From CAYMSF01 sp964542255 (GTDB lineage: Bacteria > Verrucomicrobiota > Lentisphaeria > Victivallales > Victivallaceae): a stretch of 22,510 nucleotides of DNA. Location: positions 1 to 22,510 of the forward strand of contig CAZITV010000022.1 in assembly GCA_964542255.1 (NCBI GenBank). Reading direction: 5' to 3'. Position 1 is the first letter of the stretch, and each line of letters starts with the position of its first letter. Under the pieces are notes generated by a model. It was given only the letters and a program-made list of their open reading frames with translations, was not told the origin of the DNA and did not search any database. The position numbers and the translations under genes are program-made. Shown in pieces: positions 14,279 to 22,471 of this stretch.

Positions 14279-15829
14279 ATGTCTGCTGGTTTTGGAGATG
14301 CCATAAAAAGCAAACAGCTGCTGGTCTTGGCTTTTGCGGTTGCATCGTTGACGCTTTCAGCTATGTGCTATATCGGACTTAATAGTTCATCCCCGATGAT
14401 AGGTGATGAAATTGCACATTACTATCAATTGGTCACGCAAAGCGAAAAACTGCCTGGTGTAAGTTTTGGCTGGTCGCTAATTACAGCTGCCGGCAAGGAA
14501 CGTTCTGGCCTGGGACCGCACGTTCCGGGATGGCATTATTTGGGTTCACTATTATACAAAATTTTTCCGGGATTTATGACTGTCCAGTTTTATCATCTGA
14601 TATTTTGGATTCTGTTAATGACATTCAGCTATTTGACTGTAAGGCATCTGTATCATAATATTTTAGCGGACAGTGCGCTATTAGTGCTGATGGCAACTTT
14701 CCCAGCTTTCGTTTTATTTGGCCTTGCGTTTTATCAGGATTTACCGGCAACTGCGCTGATAGTTACTGCATTTTACTTAATATTCAAACGTTACTATTTC
14801 CCTGGAGTGCTACTTATAGGACTGGCTTTTTTCTTTAAAGAAAATTCAGTTTTGATGCTTCCTGGAGCTTGTTTTTTAATTTTTGCGCAGGAAAGAAAAT
14901 TGCCGTTGCGCCACTCCGTTTGGATTATGACCGCAATCTTTTTAGTCTGCTTATTTATTGCGTTATTTGACGTGCTGGTGTTTTACTATTTTGGCGGTAA
15001 AACGCATAACATTCTTGTTGAAAAACTGCTTAATACTCTCAAAGACTTACAATTTATTTCTGACAACCGCGTCTCGGCACCTCAAGGAGAAGCATTGCCA
15101 ATTGCCTATCCTGGCGACATCAGAGTGCCGGCGAACTGGATTATCTATCCCGGCGGAATTATTTGGTTGGCAGTCTGTGCTGGACTTGGCAGTTTTTGGT
15201 CTCAACTGCGCAGTGGCAAACTAAATCATCCAGCATTCCTCTGCTTAGTAATTGCATTATGTTACTTAATACCTACCTATATTTTAGGTCGTGCATCGCC
15301 TGATATAAGGTATTTTCTGCCTGGCATTCCATTTTTAATTTTTGCTTTGGTGTGGTGGTTATCCAGATATAAATATTGCAAACTGCTGCTGATTACCTTG
15401 GCAATAATTGGTTCACTGCAAACTGGAGCAGTGTGCTATAAACTTTACACTATGCGAATGCTTGGCAGTGATTTTGAGTCAGTCGTCAAAGTATTAGAAA
15501 ACAGAAAAACAGACATCAGCAATAAAAACAATAAGATTTTTATGTACGCGGAAAAATGGCGGTTCCTGCCTTATGAGCCACAATGGATAATTTCAACGGA
15601 GGTCTGGAAAAAACAAACTGACCGTGATATCTATGACCTTTTAAAAATCAATAATATTGCCTTCATTGGCATTGATAAATCCAAAGTTTCTCCAATCGGT
15701 TCTTCAGCAGTTGATGTCAGAATTTATCCAACAACATTTATAGCGTTAATAAATTCTTCACAACTTTTCATCAAATTGTGTGATAATTCACAATATACGG
15801 TCTATGAGTTGAAAAAAAATGCGCAATAG
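14279..15829 (+). CDS. GT-C family membrane glycosyltransferase (ArnT/PMT-like)
   Basis: I choose ATG 14279, preceded by GGTG at a six-base spacing; a TTG start at 14252 would add nine residues without a ribosome binding site. The 516-residue protein has a signal-anchor helix (residues 13-33) and then MIGDEIAHYYQL with the acidic pair D43-E44 in the first periplasmic loop, the typical catalytic motif of GT-C enzymes using polyprenyl-phosphate sugars. Roughly ten to eleven more membrane segments follow, then RASPDIRYFLPGIPFLIF, the conserved Arg-Tyr-x-x-Pro of the family, and a soluble C-terminal domain of about 110 residues. Its end overlaps the next gene by 11 bases, so translation is coupled. 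With the flippase and the GT-A-like enzyme it makes a small glycan assembly unit. The sugar is unknown. Confidence 0.75.
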   Translation: MSAGFGDAIKSKQLLVLAFAVASLTLSAMCYIGLNSSSPMIGDEIAHYYQLVTQSEKLPGVSFGWSLITAAGKERSGLGPHVPGWHYLGSLLYKIFPGFMTVQFYHLIFWILLMTFSYLTVRHLYHNILADSALLVLMATFPAFVLFGLAFYQDLPATALIVTAFYLIFKRYYFPGVLLIGLAFFFKENSVLMLPGACFLIFAQERKLPLRHSVWIMTAIFLVCLFIALFDVLVFYYFGGKTHNILVEKLLNTLKDLQFISDNRVSAPQGEALPIAYPGDIRVPANWIIYPGGIIWLAVCAGLGSFWSQLRSGKLNHPAFLCLVIALCYLIPTYILGRASPDIRYFLPGIPFLIFALVWWLSRYKYCKLLLITLAIIGSLQTGAVCYKLYTMRMLGSDFESVVKVLENRKTDISNKNNKIFMYAEKWRFLPYEPQWIISTEVWKKQTDRDIYDLLKINNIAFIGIDKSKVSPIGSSAVDVRIYPTTFIALINSSQLFIKLCDNSQYTVYELKKNAQ

Positions 15830-17312
15830 TCACGGAACATTAAAAGTCTTATTTTGGGGCGGGTGTGTATCTTTAACCGGCTCTATTATGGTAGGATTAT
15901 TTAATTATTTGATTCGGCGTCATCTAGCCATCAATTTACCGGCTGAAGCCTACGGTTTTTTATACGGCGCATTTTCTTTATTGATGCTGTTAATGGCATT
16001 TATGGATTTTGGGATGACTCAAGGCGGTACAATTTTGATTGCTCAGGCAAGAGCAACTGGACAAAGCCCAAAATCCAACTCATTTTACAGTCTGATGTTA
16101 TTAGCACGTGCCGGAACCGGGACTGTGTTTTTTTTGATTTTAATTGTACTTTCGCCATGGCTAACGGATATCTACTACAAATACCCTGAAGGCAAATACG
16201 CATTTATAGCGCTTACCCTGCTACTGATTCTTCAATCTACCGAAGGCATCGCTTTGGCAGGACTCGATGCAGTTAAAGCGTTCACAATTAAAAATATTAT
16301 TTTGACCGTACGCTGCCTGATATTGCTAGTTGGAATTTATATTTTTACCAGTCCCAACGGATTATTTGGCGTAGCGGCTATGTTTCCATTTTGCGCGCTT
16401 TTATCATTAATGACAATTTATATAGTTTCTTCGCATAAATTCGGACTAAAAATAGTTTTCAGTCAAGCATTTGCTCCGGAAACAATTAAACAAACTTGGC
16501 ATTTATGCCGCTGGACAGCGCTTAGCTTAGCAGGTATAACTACAATTTATTCGATTGATTCACTAATGTTGACATGGTTTTGCGGTCTGCAAGATGTGGC
16601 ACTATATAATATTGCCCTGCCAATTGTTCAAATTATGCAAACATTAATCATTCTGCCAATAGTCTTTACTCCGGTTGTGTCTGAGCTATGGCAGCAAAAT
16701 AAAACTGATGAAATTGGCAAATTAGTCAATGCAGTTACGGTGTGCCTTATAATCATTTTATGCCTCTTGATAGTTGGAATTATCCCTACAGCAAGCATCA
16801 TTATTTCCATACTGTTCGCACCACAATTCGTCGCTGCCGCATCCCCGTTGATAATTTTAAGCTTAGGGGTAGTATTTTATGCCGCCGCCAACTTTTATTT
16901 AAGTGCCTTAAATTCCGGTGGCAAGGCTTTCCATGCTGCGGTGCTGATGATTGGCGGCGCAATATTAAGCATTATTGCTAATTTAGTATTTATCCCAAAA
17001 TTTGGCATCAACGGTGCGGCGTTTTCGACTACACTTTCCTACCTCTTCATCTGCATCGTTTCTTTCGCGATACTGAGCAAAAGAATTCACATGCACATTC
17101 CGCGTAAACGATTGCTATATATCATGAGCTGCGGTATTTCGGGAGTGTGCCTGGCTGTTGCCGTTGCACAAAAAAATCTATCATTGCAAACGACTATTGG
17201 CTTGACTGCAATTTTACTTTCAATAGAGTCGTTACTTTTGGCGATTCCAGCTTGGCGCGTACTGCAAGATTTGCTTAAATTCTATCGTGACAAACAAACT
17301 CCATCAAAATAA
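15819..17312 (+). CDS. Polysaccharide flippase, Wzx/MOP superfamily
   Basis: This is a 497-residue protein made almost entirely of hydrophobic helices, about fourteen, consistent with Wzx-type oligosaccharide-lipid flippases. The N-terminus KVLFWGGCVSLTGSIMVGLFNYLIRRHL and the AEAYGFLYGAFSLLMLLMAFMDFGMTQGG region match the 'glycine, amphipathic helix, D-x-G' pattern of the polysaccharide biosynthesis export family. GINGAAFSTTLSYLF near residues 395-410 is the family's typical late motif (GxxGAAxAT). The family carries undecaprenyl-linked oligosaccharides from the cytoplasmic to the periplasmic leaflet. The start overlaps the preceding gene by 11 bases. A GAG lies about ten bases before ATG 15819, inside the upstream gene. 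Teichoic-acid or colanic-acid exporters are the same fold, so the cargo is not determined. Confidence 0.82.
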   Translation: MRNSHGTLKVLFWGGCVSLTGSIMVGLFNYLIRRHLAINLPAEAYGFLYGAFSLLMLLMAFMDFGMTQGGTILIAQARATGQSPKSNSFYSLMLLARAGTGTVFFLILIVLSPWLTDIYYKYPEGKYAFIALTLLLILQSTEGIALAGLDAVKAFTIKNIILTVRCLILLVGIYIFTSPNGLFGVAAMFPFCALLSLMTIYIVSSHKFGLKIVFSQAFAPETIKQTWHLCRWTALSLAGITTIYSIDSLMLTWFCGLQDVALYNIALPIVQIMQTLIILPIVFTPVVSELWQQNKTDEIGKLVNAVTVCLIIILCLLIVGIIPTASIIISILFAPQFVAAASPLIILSLGVVFYAAANFYLSALNSGGKAFHAAVLMIGGAILSIIANLVFIPKFGINGAAFSTTLSYLFICIVSFAILSKRIHMHIPRKRLLYIMSCGISGVCLAVAVAQKNLSLQTTIGLTAILLSIESLLLAIPAWRVLQDLLKFYRDKQTPSK

Positions 17313-17334
17313 CCACCAATAAACAGGGAGCAAT

Positions 17335-18297
17335 ATGGCGTTACCAATTATTTTTATTCATAAAGGCTATAGTTCCTATCTGGAATTTTCTCTGCGTCAA
17401 GCAAAATTTACCTCGCCATCGTCACCAATAATATTGCTCGGTGATGAAACGAATTCACATTTATCCGGCTTGGCACAACATGTTAATATGAATGACTATT
17501 TTAATTCAGCCGAACAATTTGGCAGGATTTATCAGCATTATTCAACTAATCCATACAATTATGAGTTATTTTGTTTCCAGCGCTGGCTGGCATTAGAAGA
17601 ATTTATTTTGAGTTCAGAGTTTACTGATTTTTTTGTCTGTGATTCTGACGTGCTGCTCTATACCGATATTAATGATGTCAATGCCGCACTTTTTTCGCAT
17701 TACATCGCGGCATTAGCAATTTATGGCCCAGAATGTGCATCTGCCGGAATTTCCTATTGGAAAATTTCTGCTTTATCAGAATTTTGCCGGACATTACCTG
17801 CGTTCTTCAACGATAACAACAAATTGCTGCAACTACAAAAAATGTGGTCATATAACCGCGAACACAATATTTTAGGCGGGTTCAGTGATATGACAGCAGC
17901 AACAGAATTTAACAATGCCGCATTGCCAGGGTCAATTTGCAATATGTTAAGCGTTCACGATAATTCCACATTCGACACACAAATCAATACATCGCTTGGC
18001 GGGGATAATGAAATTTACCGATTCAAATTCGGCAAAAAAGTTTTTACCTGGCAATCTGGTATTCCTTATTGTCTAAACCTCACCCGCAATGCACAAATCC
18101 GCTTTCATCTTATTCATTTTCAAGGTCCGGCAAAATATATGATGGCTTTTTATTATACAGGGCCAAATTTTCACGGTAAACTTAAGCTTTACTATAAATA
18201 TTTACTGCTTAATACGGCAGCTTTCTGGTATAAAACACTGCGGATCCGCTATCGCTTTGCATTTATCTTCGATAAGCTAAATAGCAAAAAACGTTAG
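17335..18297 (+). CDS. GT-A-like glycosyltransferase with DxD motif
   Basis: This is a 320-residue protein with AGGGAG a few bases before ATG 17335 and 22 bases after the flippase gene. It has no N-terminal membrane segment. PIIFIHKGYSSYLEFSLRQA and PIILLGDETNS (31-41) look like the first strands of a nucleotide-sugar binding fold. ELFCFQRWLALEEFI and then FFVCDSDVLLYTDI carry a DxD motif (D103-S104-D105) expected to hold the metal-nucleotide sugar. GGDNEIYRFKFG near 222-233 and HLIHFQGPAKYMM near 260-272 may complete the acceptor site (conserved His-Phe-Gln). A basic, aromatic C-terminus (KLKLYYKYLLLN) could associate with the membrane. It would add a sugar to the lipid-linked glycan before flipping. 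I cannot place it in a specific CAZy family with certainty. Confidence 0.65.
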   Translation: MALPIIFIHKGYSSYLEFSLRQAKFTSPSSPIILLGDETNSHLSGLAQHVNMNDYFNSAEQFGRIYQHYSTNPYNYELFCFQRWLALEEFILSSEFTDFFVCDSDVLLYTDINDVNAALFSHYIAALAIYGPECASAGISYWKISALSEFCRTLPAFFNDNNKLLQLQKMWSYNREHNILGGFSDMTAATEFNNAALPGSICNMLSVHDNSTFDTQINTSLGGDNEIYRFKFGKKVFTWQSGIPYCLNLTRNAQIRFHLIHFQGPAKYMMAFYYTGPNFHGKLKLYYKYLLLNTAAFWYKTLRIRYRFAFIFDKLNSKKR

Positions 18298-18306
18298 AGT
18301 TGATTT

Positions 18307-19485
18307 TTATACACTGCGGTTATCAACTAATTTTCCACCATAGTATTTTATTAGCATTGCTCCAACTGGAGCAGTAATTATAATTGACAATACTGCAATA
18401 GACAAAATCAACTCTCCTGACTTCATTCCAAGAGATAAAGGCAGCGCACCTAAAGCTGCTTGAACCGTAGCCTTGGGCAGAAAAGTCATTACACTAAACA
18501 CTTTCTCCGAACGATTATATTTTTTACCGTAAAGAGAAATTATAACACCTAAAACTCTACCGAAAAGCCCTAAAATTATCACGACCACCCCAACTATCCC
18601 AACTTGCCACAAAGAACTAAGATTAATCGATGCGCCAATCAGAACAAATAATATAATTTCCGCTAGTATCCATATTTTTCCAATTTTGTCAGCAATTCGG
18701 TGAGCAATGACATTGGCACGTTCTAATAATACAAAAGCCATCATCATAATTCCAATCACCCCAGCAAGCGGCAATATGTGCGGGATAGAGTTTAACTTAG
18801 CTAAAATAATTGCTGTAAATATAAAAATTATAACTTTTCTAGTATCCCTGATTAAAAAAGTGTTAAAAATACAAGCTAAAGTAAGACCAGCCAAAGCACC
18901 AACACAAATGCCAATAATTATACTGATTGGCAATCCTAGCAAAATTTGGGAGATATCAACAGCAGCACCAGAGATAAAAACTAATAAGACACCAAATATT
19001 GTCAGGATAAAAATATTATCAATCATCGCACCGGCAAGTAATAATGAAGGTAATGTACAATTTTTAACCCGTTTACGTAATTCAAGCATTTGCGGAACAA
19101 TTATCGCTGGAGAAACTGACGTAATTATCACACCAAGGATAACGGCATCGAACCATGCCATAGAAAGCATAAAATGAGTAGTTAATACAATTACGCTACA
19201 TTCTAAAAGTGCTGGAATGGTACCAAGTTTCAGTATGGTGCCGGCGTCATTATTAATTATTTTGCGTTCAATACCTAATCCAGCTCGCAACAAAATGACT
19301 ATTAGCGCCGCATTTCGTATATCTCCTGAATACTGCAACCACGAGGAAGATATAACATCAAAAGTTCCAGGACCAAGTAATATCCCGGCAATAATCATAC
19401 CGATAATACCTGGCAGACGCAACCATTCAAATACCCAGTAAAGCAGCATGGCCGCTAAAATTATTACGGCAAGGTTGAATAGCAT
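18307..19485 (-). CDS. Cation:proton antiporter, CPA superfamily
   Basis: GGAG seven bases before ATG 19485-19483 (TGGAGTGAGTTATG on the minus strand) supports the start. The 392-residue protein has eleven to twelve membrane helices and exchanges protons for Na+ or K+ across the inner membrane. Recognisable parts are LPGIIGMIIAGILLGP (24-39), ILLRAGLGIERKI (64-76), the unwound-helix motif TSVSPAIIVPQML (122-134), and LAGAMIDNIFILTIF (150-164), where the family's ion-binding acidic pair should lie. Here the pair is Asp156-Asn157 rather than the usual Asp-Asp or Asn-Asp. FLPKATVQAALGALPLSLG in the C-terminal part carries the conserved Lys. There is no cytosolic TrkA-N/RCK domain, unlike KefB/KefC. 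It follows lolD on the same strand after 68 bases and converges with the glycosyltransferase gene with only nine bases between the stops. Confidence 0.82.
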   Translation of the reverse strand: MLFNLAVIILAAMLLYWVFEWLRLPGIIGMIIAGILLGPGTFDVISSSWLQYSGDIRNAALIVILLRAGLGIERKIINNDAGTILKLGTIPALLECSVIVLTTHFMLSMAWFDAVILGVIITSVSPAIIVPQMLELRKRVKNCTLPSLLLAGAMIDNIFILTIFGVLLVFISGAAVDISQILLGLPISIIIGICVGALAGLTLACIFNTFLIRDTRKVIIFIFTAIILAKLNSIPHILPLAGVIGIMMMAFVLLERANVIAHRIADKIGKIWILAEIILFVLIGASINLSSLWQVGIVGVVVIILGLFGRVLGVIISLYGKKYNRSEKVFSVMTFLPKATVQAALGALPLSLGMKSGELILSIAVLSIIITAPVGAMLIKYYGGKLVDNRSV

Positions 19486-19553
19486 AACTCACTCCAATAA
19501 CCATAAATAGCGATAATCCAATGGCTGCTTTTTAATAATTGCTCAGTACAGTG

Positions 19554-20252
19554 CTAATGACACTTAGAATCAATCATACCATTACGCAAAGTCGTAATGA
19601 TATCAGACAACGCCGCAACTTGATGATCGTGAGTAATCATGATTATTGTTGGTGCATTCTTATCACGATGCAGCTCACTAAAAATCTCCAAGATTCCTGC
19701 GCCGGTTACAGAATCTAAATTTCCCGTGGGTTCATCTGCCAAAATTAAACCCGGGGAGTTAATAAGCGCCCTGGCAATGGCGGCACGCTGTTGTTCGCCA
19801 CCAGAGAGTTCTGGTGGACGATGTTTCATTCTGTCCTTCAATCCAACCCGCTCCAATAACTCTTCCGCACGTGAATAAACAGAACGATACCGAATATTGC
19901 CAAACATACCAGGCAGCGCTACATTTTCAAGAATAGTTAATTCCGGCAGCATGTGGTAGGCCTGAAATATAAAACCTATGTGTCGATTTCTAAATGCAGC
20001 TGCAGATTTACCATTAATTGATGCATAATCCACGTTATTACAAAAAATTTTACCTTGCTCAGGGTGTTCTAAAAGTCCAATAAGATTTAACAATGTAGTC
20101 TTGCCGCTACCTGATGCTCCGAGCAAAGCAGTCCAAGAACCGCGTTCAATCAGCAGATTAACTCCGTTAAGCACTTGAATAGTTTTGCTCCCAATGCTAT
20201 AGGATTTATGCAAATTGCTTGCTTCTAGATGATATTTTGATGCGGTAGCCAT
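19554..20252 (-). CDS. lolD: Lipoprotein-releasing ABC transporter ATPase LolD
   Basis: The frame is open back to 20309 inside lolC. I place the start at ATG 20252-20250 (MATASKYHLEA), because an AAAGGA lies about nine bases before it; ATG 20273 is an alternative that overlaps lolC. The 232-residue product has the expected LolD/MacB-type length. Motifs: Walker A GASGSGKT (45-52), Q-loop Gln97 in GFIFQAYHMLPELTILENV, signature LSGGEQQR (149-156), Walker B LILADEPTGNLD (169-180), and the H-loop His208 in ITHDH. The FQAYHMLPELTILENV block is typical of LolD. The ATPase drives extraction of outer-membrane-destined lipoproteins from the inner membrane by LolC/E. It starts 13 bases after the lolC stop, so the two are surely cotranscribed. 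Macrolide exporters of the MacB type are close relatives, but the partner gene argues for Lol. Confidence 0.9.
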   Translation of the reverse strand: MATASKYHLEASNLHKSYSIGSKTIQVLNGVNLLIERGSWTALLGASGSGKTTLLNLIGLLEHPEQGKIFCNNVDYASINGKSAAAFRNRHIGFIFQAYHMLPELTILENVALPGMFGNIRYRSVYSRAEELLERVGLKDRMKHRPPELSGGEQQRAAIARALINSPGLILADEPTGNLDSVTGAGILEIFSELHRDKNAPTIIMITHDHQVAALSDIITTLRNGMIDSKCH

Positions 20253-20265
20253 CGCCGAATTTCCT

Positions 20266-21543
20266 TTATTCATATCGCAATGCCTTTGCCGGGTCAAGTC
20301 TTGCCGCACGCCATGCAGGAATTATCCCGCCAAATGTACACAGCAAAACTGAAACAACGACAACAAATACAACATCGCCGGTAACGATATGCGCCGGCAA
20401 CTCATTAAAAAAATAAAATTCCCGAGGAAAAAGTTCCTGACCAGTATATTTGGCAACTAATCGTAGAATATTATTGCGGTAAATGATTACGCCTATTCCA
20501 AGTAGCATTCCAAAACTACTGCCGATAACTCCAACGAGAAACCCCTGGAAGACAAATAGACGCATCACCGTCGCGGATGAAGCTCCAAGCGCTTTCAATA
20601 GTCCTATTTCACGTGTTTTTTGAACAACCACTGTGATTAAAGTATTGGTAATACTGAATGCTGCAACAAGCACGATAAAAACCAGCAGGAAAAACATCAT
20701 ATTTTTCTCTACTGCCAATACTCCTAGCAATCTTTGGTTAAGCTGTTTCCAAGTGTACAAACGCATCGTTGGTAATTTCTGGCGGATAGTTTTTGCATCA
20801 TCCTCAATGTCAAAAGGATTTTTTACCCAGCCGTAAACAACATTAGCCGCTCCCCATGGCATCTCGAACAGTTCGTTTGCATCTTCAAGATTGATGAAAA
20901 GAATATTTTGATCAAAATCATATTTTCCGAAAGAATAGAGACCGGTGATAGTAAATTCAGCCGGTAATGAAACCTCATTTTTATTGACCATCGCAATAGT
21001 GCCATCTTTTTTGATATCGACCATCCGTGAAAGACGCGCCGGCGAATGTATTAAAATCTTATCACCTGGAATAACCTGCAGTTCCTCCGCTATTGAACTA
21101 CTGATAATTACTTCATTTTTTCCTAGCCGATAATTACCGCCAACAATAAAATCTTTTATTTTGAATGAATCTTTAACCTGTTCAGGGTTTAGACCAATAA
21201 TCATTTTGGGAATAAAAGTACGGCCATTTTGAATTAATGCCGGTTGATTTACAATAGCGGCAGCATGACCGCCGCACGATTTAACCATTGCGATAGCATA
21301 GTCTGGACTAGCAATCATTCCTTTTCCAAAACCATCATAAATCTGCAAATGAGATTTTGTCTCTAGCAACTTTTCTTTCATTAAATCAGTAAACCCAGTC
21401 ATCACCGACAGCACAATTATTAAGACCGCGACGCCAAGAGCGACACCAATAATTGAGATGCATGTAATGACCGACACGGTATTGCGCTTTGGCTTAAGAT
21501 AACGCCTGGCCAGAAATAGTTCAGTCCTTAGTCCGCTAAACAA
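20266..21543 (-). CDS. lolC: Lipoprotein-releasing ABC transporter permease LolC/LolE, TTG start
   Basis: There is an AGGAG exactly seven bases before a TTG at 21543-21541 on the minus strand, so I take TTG as the start; a farther TTG at 21567 has no ribosome binding site. This gives 425 residues starting MFSGLRTELFLARRYLKPKRNTVSVIT, where FLARRYL.....VSVIT..S..GV.LGV is the LolC/E N-terminal signature. Helix 1 (about 28-52, IIGVALGVAVLIIVLSVMTGF) is followed by a periplasmic domain (about 55-260) containing KMIIGLNPEQ and YSFGKYDFDQNILFINL. Three C-terminal helices of the FtsX type follow, with VVVQKTREIGLLKALGASSATVMRLF forming the coupling helix that docks on LolD, and GGIIPAWRAARLDPAKALRYE at the end. 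A single LolC/E gene implies a homodimer, as in bacteria with LolF-type transporters. A TTGTAA...TTTATA pair upstream could be its promoter. Confidence 0.88.
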   Translation of the reverse strand: MFSGLRTELFLARRYLKPKRNTVSVITCISIIGVALGVAVLIIVLSVMTGFTDLMKEKLLETKSHLQIYDGFGKGMIASPDYAIAMVKSCGGHAAAIVNQPALIQNGRTFIPKMIIGLNPEQVKDSFKIKDFIVGGNYRLGKNEVIISSSIAEELQVIPGDKILIHSPARLSRMVDIKKDGTIAMVNKNEVSLPAEFTITGLYSFGKYDFDQNILFINLEDANELFEMPWGAANVVYGWVKNPFDIEDDAKTIRQKLPTMRLYTWKQLNQRLLGVLAVEKNMMFFLLVFIVLVAAFSITNTLITVVVQKTREIGLLKALGASSATVMRLFVFQGFLVGVIGSSFGMLLGIGVIIYRNNILRLVAKYTGQELFPREFYFFNELPAHIVTGDVVFVVVVSVLLCTFGGIIPAWRAARLDPAKALRYE

Positions 21544-21688
21544 GTATAAACTCCTAAATGTGTGCAAGTCGTACTATTTAATAATATTACTACTAGTTCA
21601 CGTGCGATACCACGCGATAAGCCGACTTGGCTATAAAATATATGCGATATTAATTACAATTATTTGCGCTATATGGCAATAAAAAAAA
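21544..21688 (-). promoter_or_regulatory. Intergenic region with possible lolC promoter
   Basis: Read on the minus strand, TTGTAA and TTTATA are 16 bases apart in the first half of this 145-base region, followed by imperfect short dyads (CGTG...CACG; AGCC...GGCT) and the AGGAG that sets the lolC TTG start. No intrinsic terminator with a real stem is visible behind the TPR lipoprotein gene, only a T8 run on the minus strand (21681-21688 region), so read-through into lolC is possible. Confidence 0.3.
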
Positions 21689-22471
21689 TTATTTTACTGG
21701 AACTTCTTTAAGTCGTTTCTTAATTTCCTGGCGTTTTGGTTCAAGCTCAAGATTTTTTGCGGTTAGATCTATAAAGCGCTGGTAATAACTTTTTGCCTTG
21801 TCGGCTCTGCCTAGATAACTGTCAAGATATACCCCGAAGTTCAGACATATCACTGGATTATCCGGAGCCAGAACATATGCTGTATTAAAACATTTCACTG
21901 CATCATTTTTTTTCCCTTTTTCCGCAAAATGAACACCAATTTGATTCCATAGGTCTGCACGCTTGCTTAATTTAGGCATTTGCAGCAGGCGGCTATAATA
22001 TTCCGGGGTTTTTGGCAGTCCAAGCTTCAGAGAACATTCAGCCAGTAAAATTAAAGCATCTACATCGTCAGGAGCCAACTTAGCCGCACGCAAAAGAGGC
22101 TCAATGGAATCCTGAAGCCGATTTTGTTCGTGAGCATAGAGACGTCCCAATGTATATTGCGCCATAAAACTATCAGGGTTAGTCTTAACTGCATTTTTTG
22201 CAGCTTCCAAAGCAGCATCCGGTTTACCTGTATGTTCGTAAGCGATAGCCAACAGTAACAAGGCTGCGGTGTTAGTTGGGTCACGGTCAGAAGCTGTGCT
22301 GGCAAACTTTACTGCTTGACTCCACTTGCCATTCTCGGCACAACCTGCAGCTGAATTAAGCAAGTCGTCCATACTCATAGACGACATTTTGCCACATCCC
22401 CATAACAGCAATGAAAAACTTGCTGTGATTAATACGAAATAAAACGTGTTTAACTTAAAGTTCCTAAACAT
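21689..22471 (-). CDS. TPR-repeat lipoprotein
   Basis: The 260-residue product has a lipoprotein signal: basic N-terminus MFRNFKLN, hydrophobic stretch FYFVLITASFSLLLWG and Cys26 (LWGC-G). The residue after Cys is Gly, not Asp, so by the classical rule of enterobacteria it would go to the outer membrane through the Lol pathway encoded next door. From residue 35 to about 240 it consists of five or so TPR units, e.g. AAGCAENGKWSQAVKFASTA, AIAYEHTGKPDAALEAAKNA, GRLYAHEQNRLQDSIEPLLRA, GVHFAEKGKKNDAVKCFNTA and FGVYLDSYLGRADKAKSYYQRF. TPRs serve as protein-protein scaffolds. PilF/PilW-type pilotins and NlpI are lipoproteins of similar layout, but I cannot assign it to either. AAGAAG about eight bases before ATG 22471 is the ribosome binding site. 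It lies 145 bases upstream of lolC on the same strand. Confidence 0.75.
   Translation of the reverse strand: MFRNFKLNTFYFVLITASFSLLLWGCGKMSSMSMDDLLNSAAGCAENGKWSQAVKFASTASDRDPTNTAALLLLAIAYEHTGKPDAALEAAKNAVKTNPDSFMAQYTLGRLYAHEQNRLQDSIEPLLRAAKLAPDDVDALILLAECSLKLGLPKTPEYYSRLLQMPKLSKRADLWNQIGVHFAEKGKKNDAVKCFNTAYVLAPDNPVICLNFGVYLDSYLGRADKAKSYYQRFIDLTAKNLELEPKRQEIKKRLKEVPVK

Noticed and set aside
18298..18328. Inverted repeat AGTTGAT/ATCAACT between the convergent glycosyltransferase and antiporter genes
   Set aside because: Seven-base arms with a 17-base loop, lying partly in the antiporter coding sequence and lacking a T tract after the stem; not convincing as a terminator.
18707..19177. 156-residue plus-strand open frame inside the antiporter gene
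   Set aside because: It is antisense to clear membrane helices of the antiporter and consists of low-complexity Ile/Thr/Lys content, typical of a shadow.
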